From positions 186,001 to 250,000 of the forward strand of contig NZ_CP109430.1 in the NCBI RefSeq assembly GCF_036250735.1: DNA of 64,000 bases. Reading direction: 5' to 3'. This DNA comes from Streptosporangium sp. NBC_01495 (GTDB lineage Bacteria; Actinomycetota; Actinomycetes; Streptosporangiales; Streptosporangiaceae). Of this stretch, positions 63,874-64,000 are shown one piece after another (the stretch's first letter is position 1; the number at the start of each line of letters is the position of its first letter). Both the position numbers and the translations under genes were made by a program. The notes under the pieces were generated by a model, which saw nothing but the letters and a program-made list of their open reading frames with translations, did no database searches and had not been told where the DNA came from.

Positions 63874-64000
63874 TTGGCCAACGATCTGTTCTTTGTCATG
63901 CATGACAACGCGACCGGCCGGATGAGGCTTCATGCCCGCCTGACCGGTCTGGGGCTGGCCGCCGCCGTCCTGGGAGAACTGATGCTCGCCGGGCGGATAA
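63874..64000 (+). CDS. GPP34 (GOLPH3/Vps74-like) family protein, 5' end only
   Basis: The frame runs off the right edge after about 42 codons. LANDLFFVMHDNATGRMRLH followed by ARLTGLGLAAAVLGELMLAG matches the conserved N-terminus of actinomycete GPP34 proteins (DLFLL.HD..GR...H...L.LGLAAALLGEL), which bind phosphoinositide-like lipids in eukaryotes and have no settled role in bacteria. The start is TTG 63874 with AGGAA 5 bases upstream, or GTG 63844 in frame. Confidence 0.75.
   Translation, partial: MANDLFFVMHDNATGRMRLHARLTGLGLAAAVLGELMLAGRI

Noticed and set aside
63513..63908. 131-codon minus-strand frame near the right edge
   Set aside because: Lies in AT-rich non-coding DNA and overlaps the GPP34 coding start on the other strand; no domain.

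Overview
The window comes from a high-GC actinomycete. Dense coding, GTG/TTG starts, short AGGAGG-type ribosome sites, XRE-DUF5753/DUF6879 regulator pairs, ECF sigma factors and many regulator-plus-exporter pairs point to the Streptosporangiales (Nonomuraea/Streptosporangium-like). This placement is inferred from gene content only. No rRNA, tRNA or CRISPR array was seen.

Layout. 1-3.7 kb: the end of a large PLD-plus-helicase protein (open to the left edge) and a DUF429 protein, with visibly lower GC than the rest. 3.7-10.8 kb: an XRE/DUF6879 regulator set, a Gly-rich-like protein with a phosphotransferase, an IS110 scar, a hydrolase lacking its nucleophile, two secreted proteins and a DUF6879 gene fragment. 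10.8-24 kb: mostly one- and two-gene regulator/effector units (PadR+HAAS, TipA-like MerR, HxlR+MFS, VanJ-like phosphatase, Sir2, ClpX-type zinc finger, an unknown two-gene operon, NmrA-like reductase), with two truncated genes. 24-29.3 kb: a heterodimeric ABC exporter and its TetR regulator. 29.6-43.1 kb: a divergent SHMT-like enzyme, a DUF3140 protein, a divergent gene pair bracketed by two 131-bp inverted MITE-like elements, a MarR regulator, and a 1907-residue NRPS-MFS fusion followed by a heme-oxygenase-like (HDO) protein. 43.4-51.1 kb: hemerythrin, a beta-sandwich protein, ECF sigma factor, intracellular subtilase and TPR-CHAT protease, with a TnpB gene inserted between the two proteases. 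51.2-60.3 kb: a LuxR-type ATPase regulator, a metzincin-like protein lacking its catalytic Glu, and a GH130/six-hairpin/GT4/GT4 glycan operon. 60.9-64 kb: a secreted phytase-like protein, a GyrI-type MerR regulator and the start of a GPP34 protein at the right edge.

How genes work together. The NRPS-MFS fusion has the domain order of a serine-loading EntF (C-A-PCP-TE) joined to an EntS-like exporter. Its A-domain pocket residues read as serine, and its thioesterase has Cys in place of the nucleophilic Ser. The sigma/subtilase/CHAT block looks like a regulated intracellular protease (conflict or cell-death) module. The NmrA reductase and the ABC exporter share almost the same MerR-type promoter (19-bp spacer, identical CAGGCT -10), so they are probably co-regulated.

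The sequence is marked by short tandem repeats, both in-frame inside proteins (NRPS A domain, LuxR regulator, metzincin) and between genes. Several genes are decayed (IS110 tail, MDR oxidoreductase, TetR, DUF6879 fragment), which suggests active local rearrangement.
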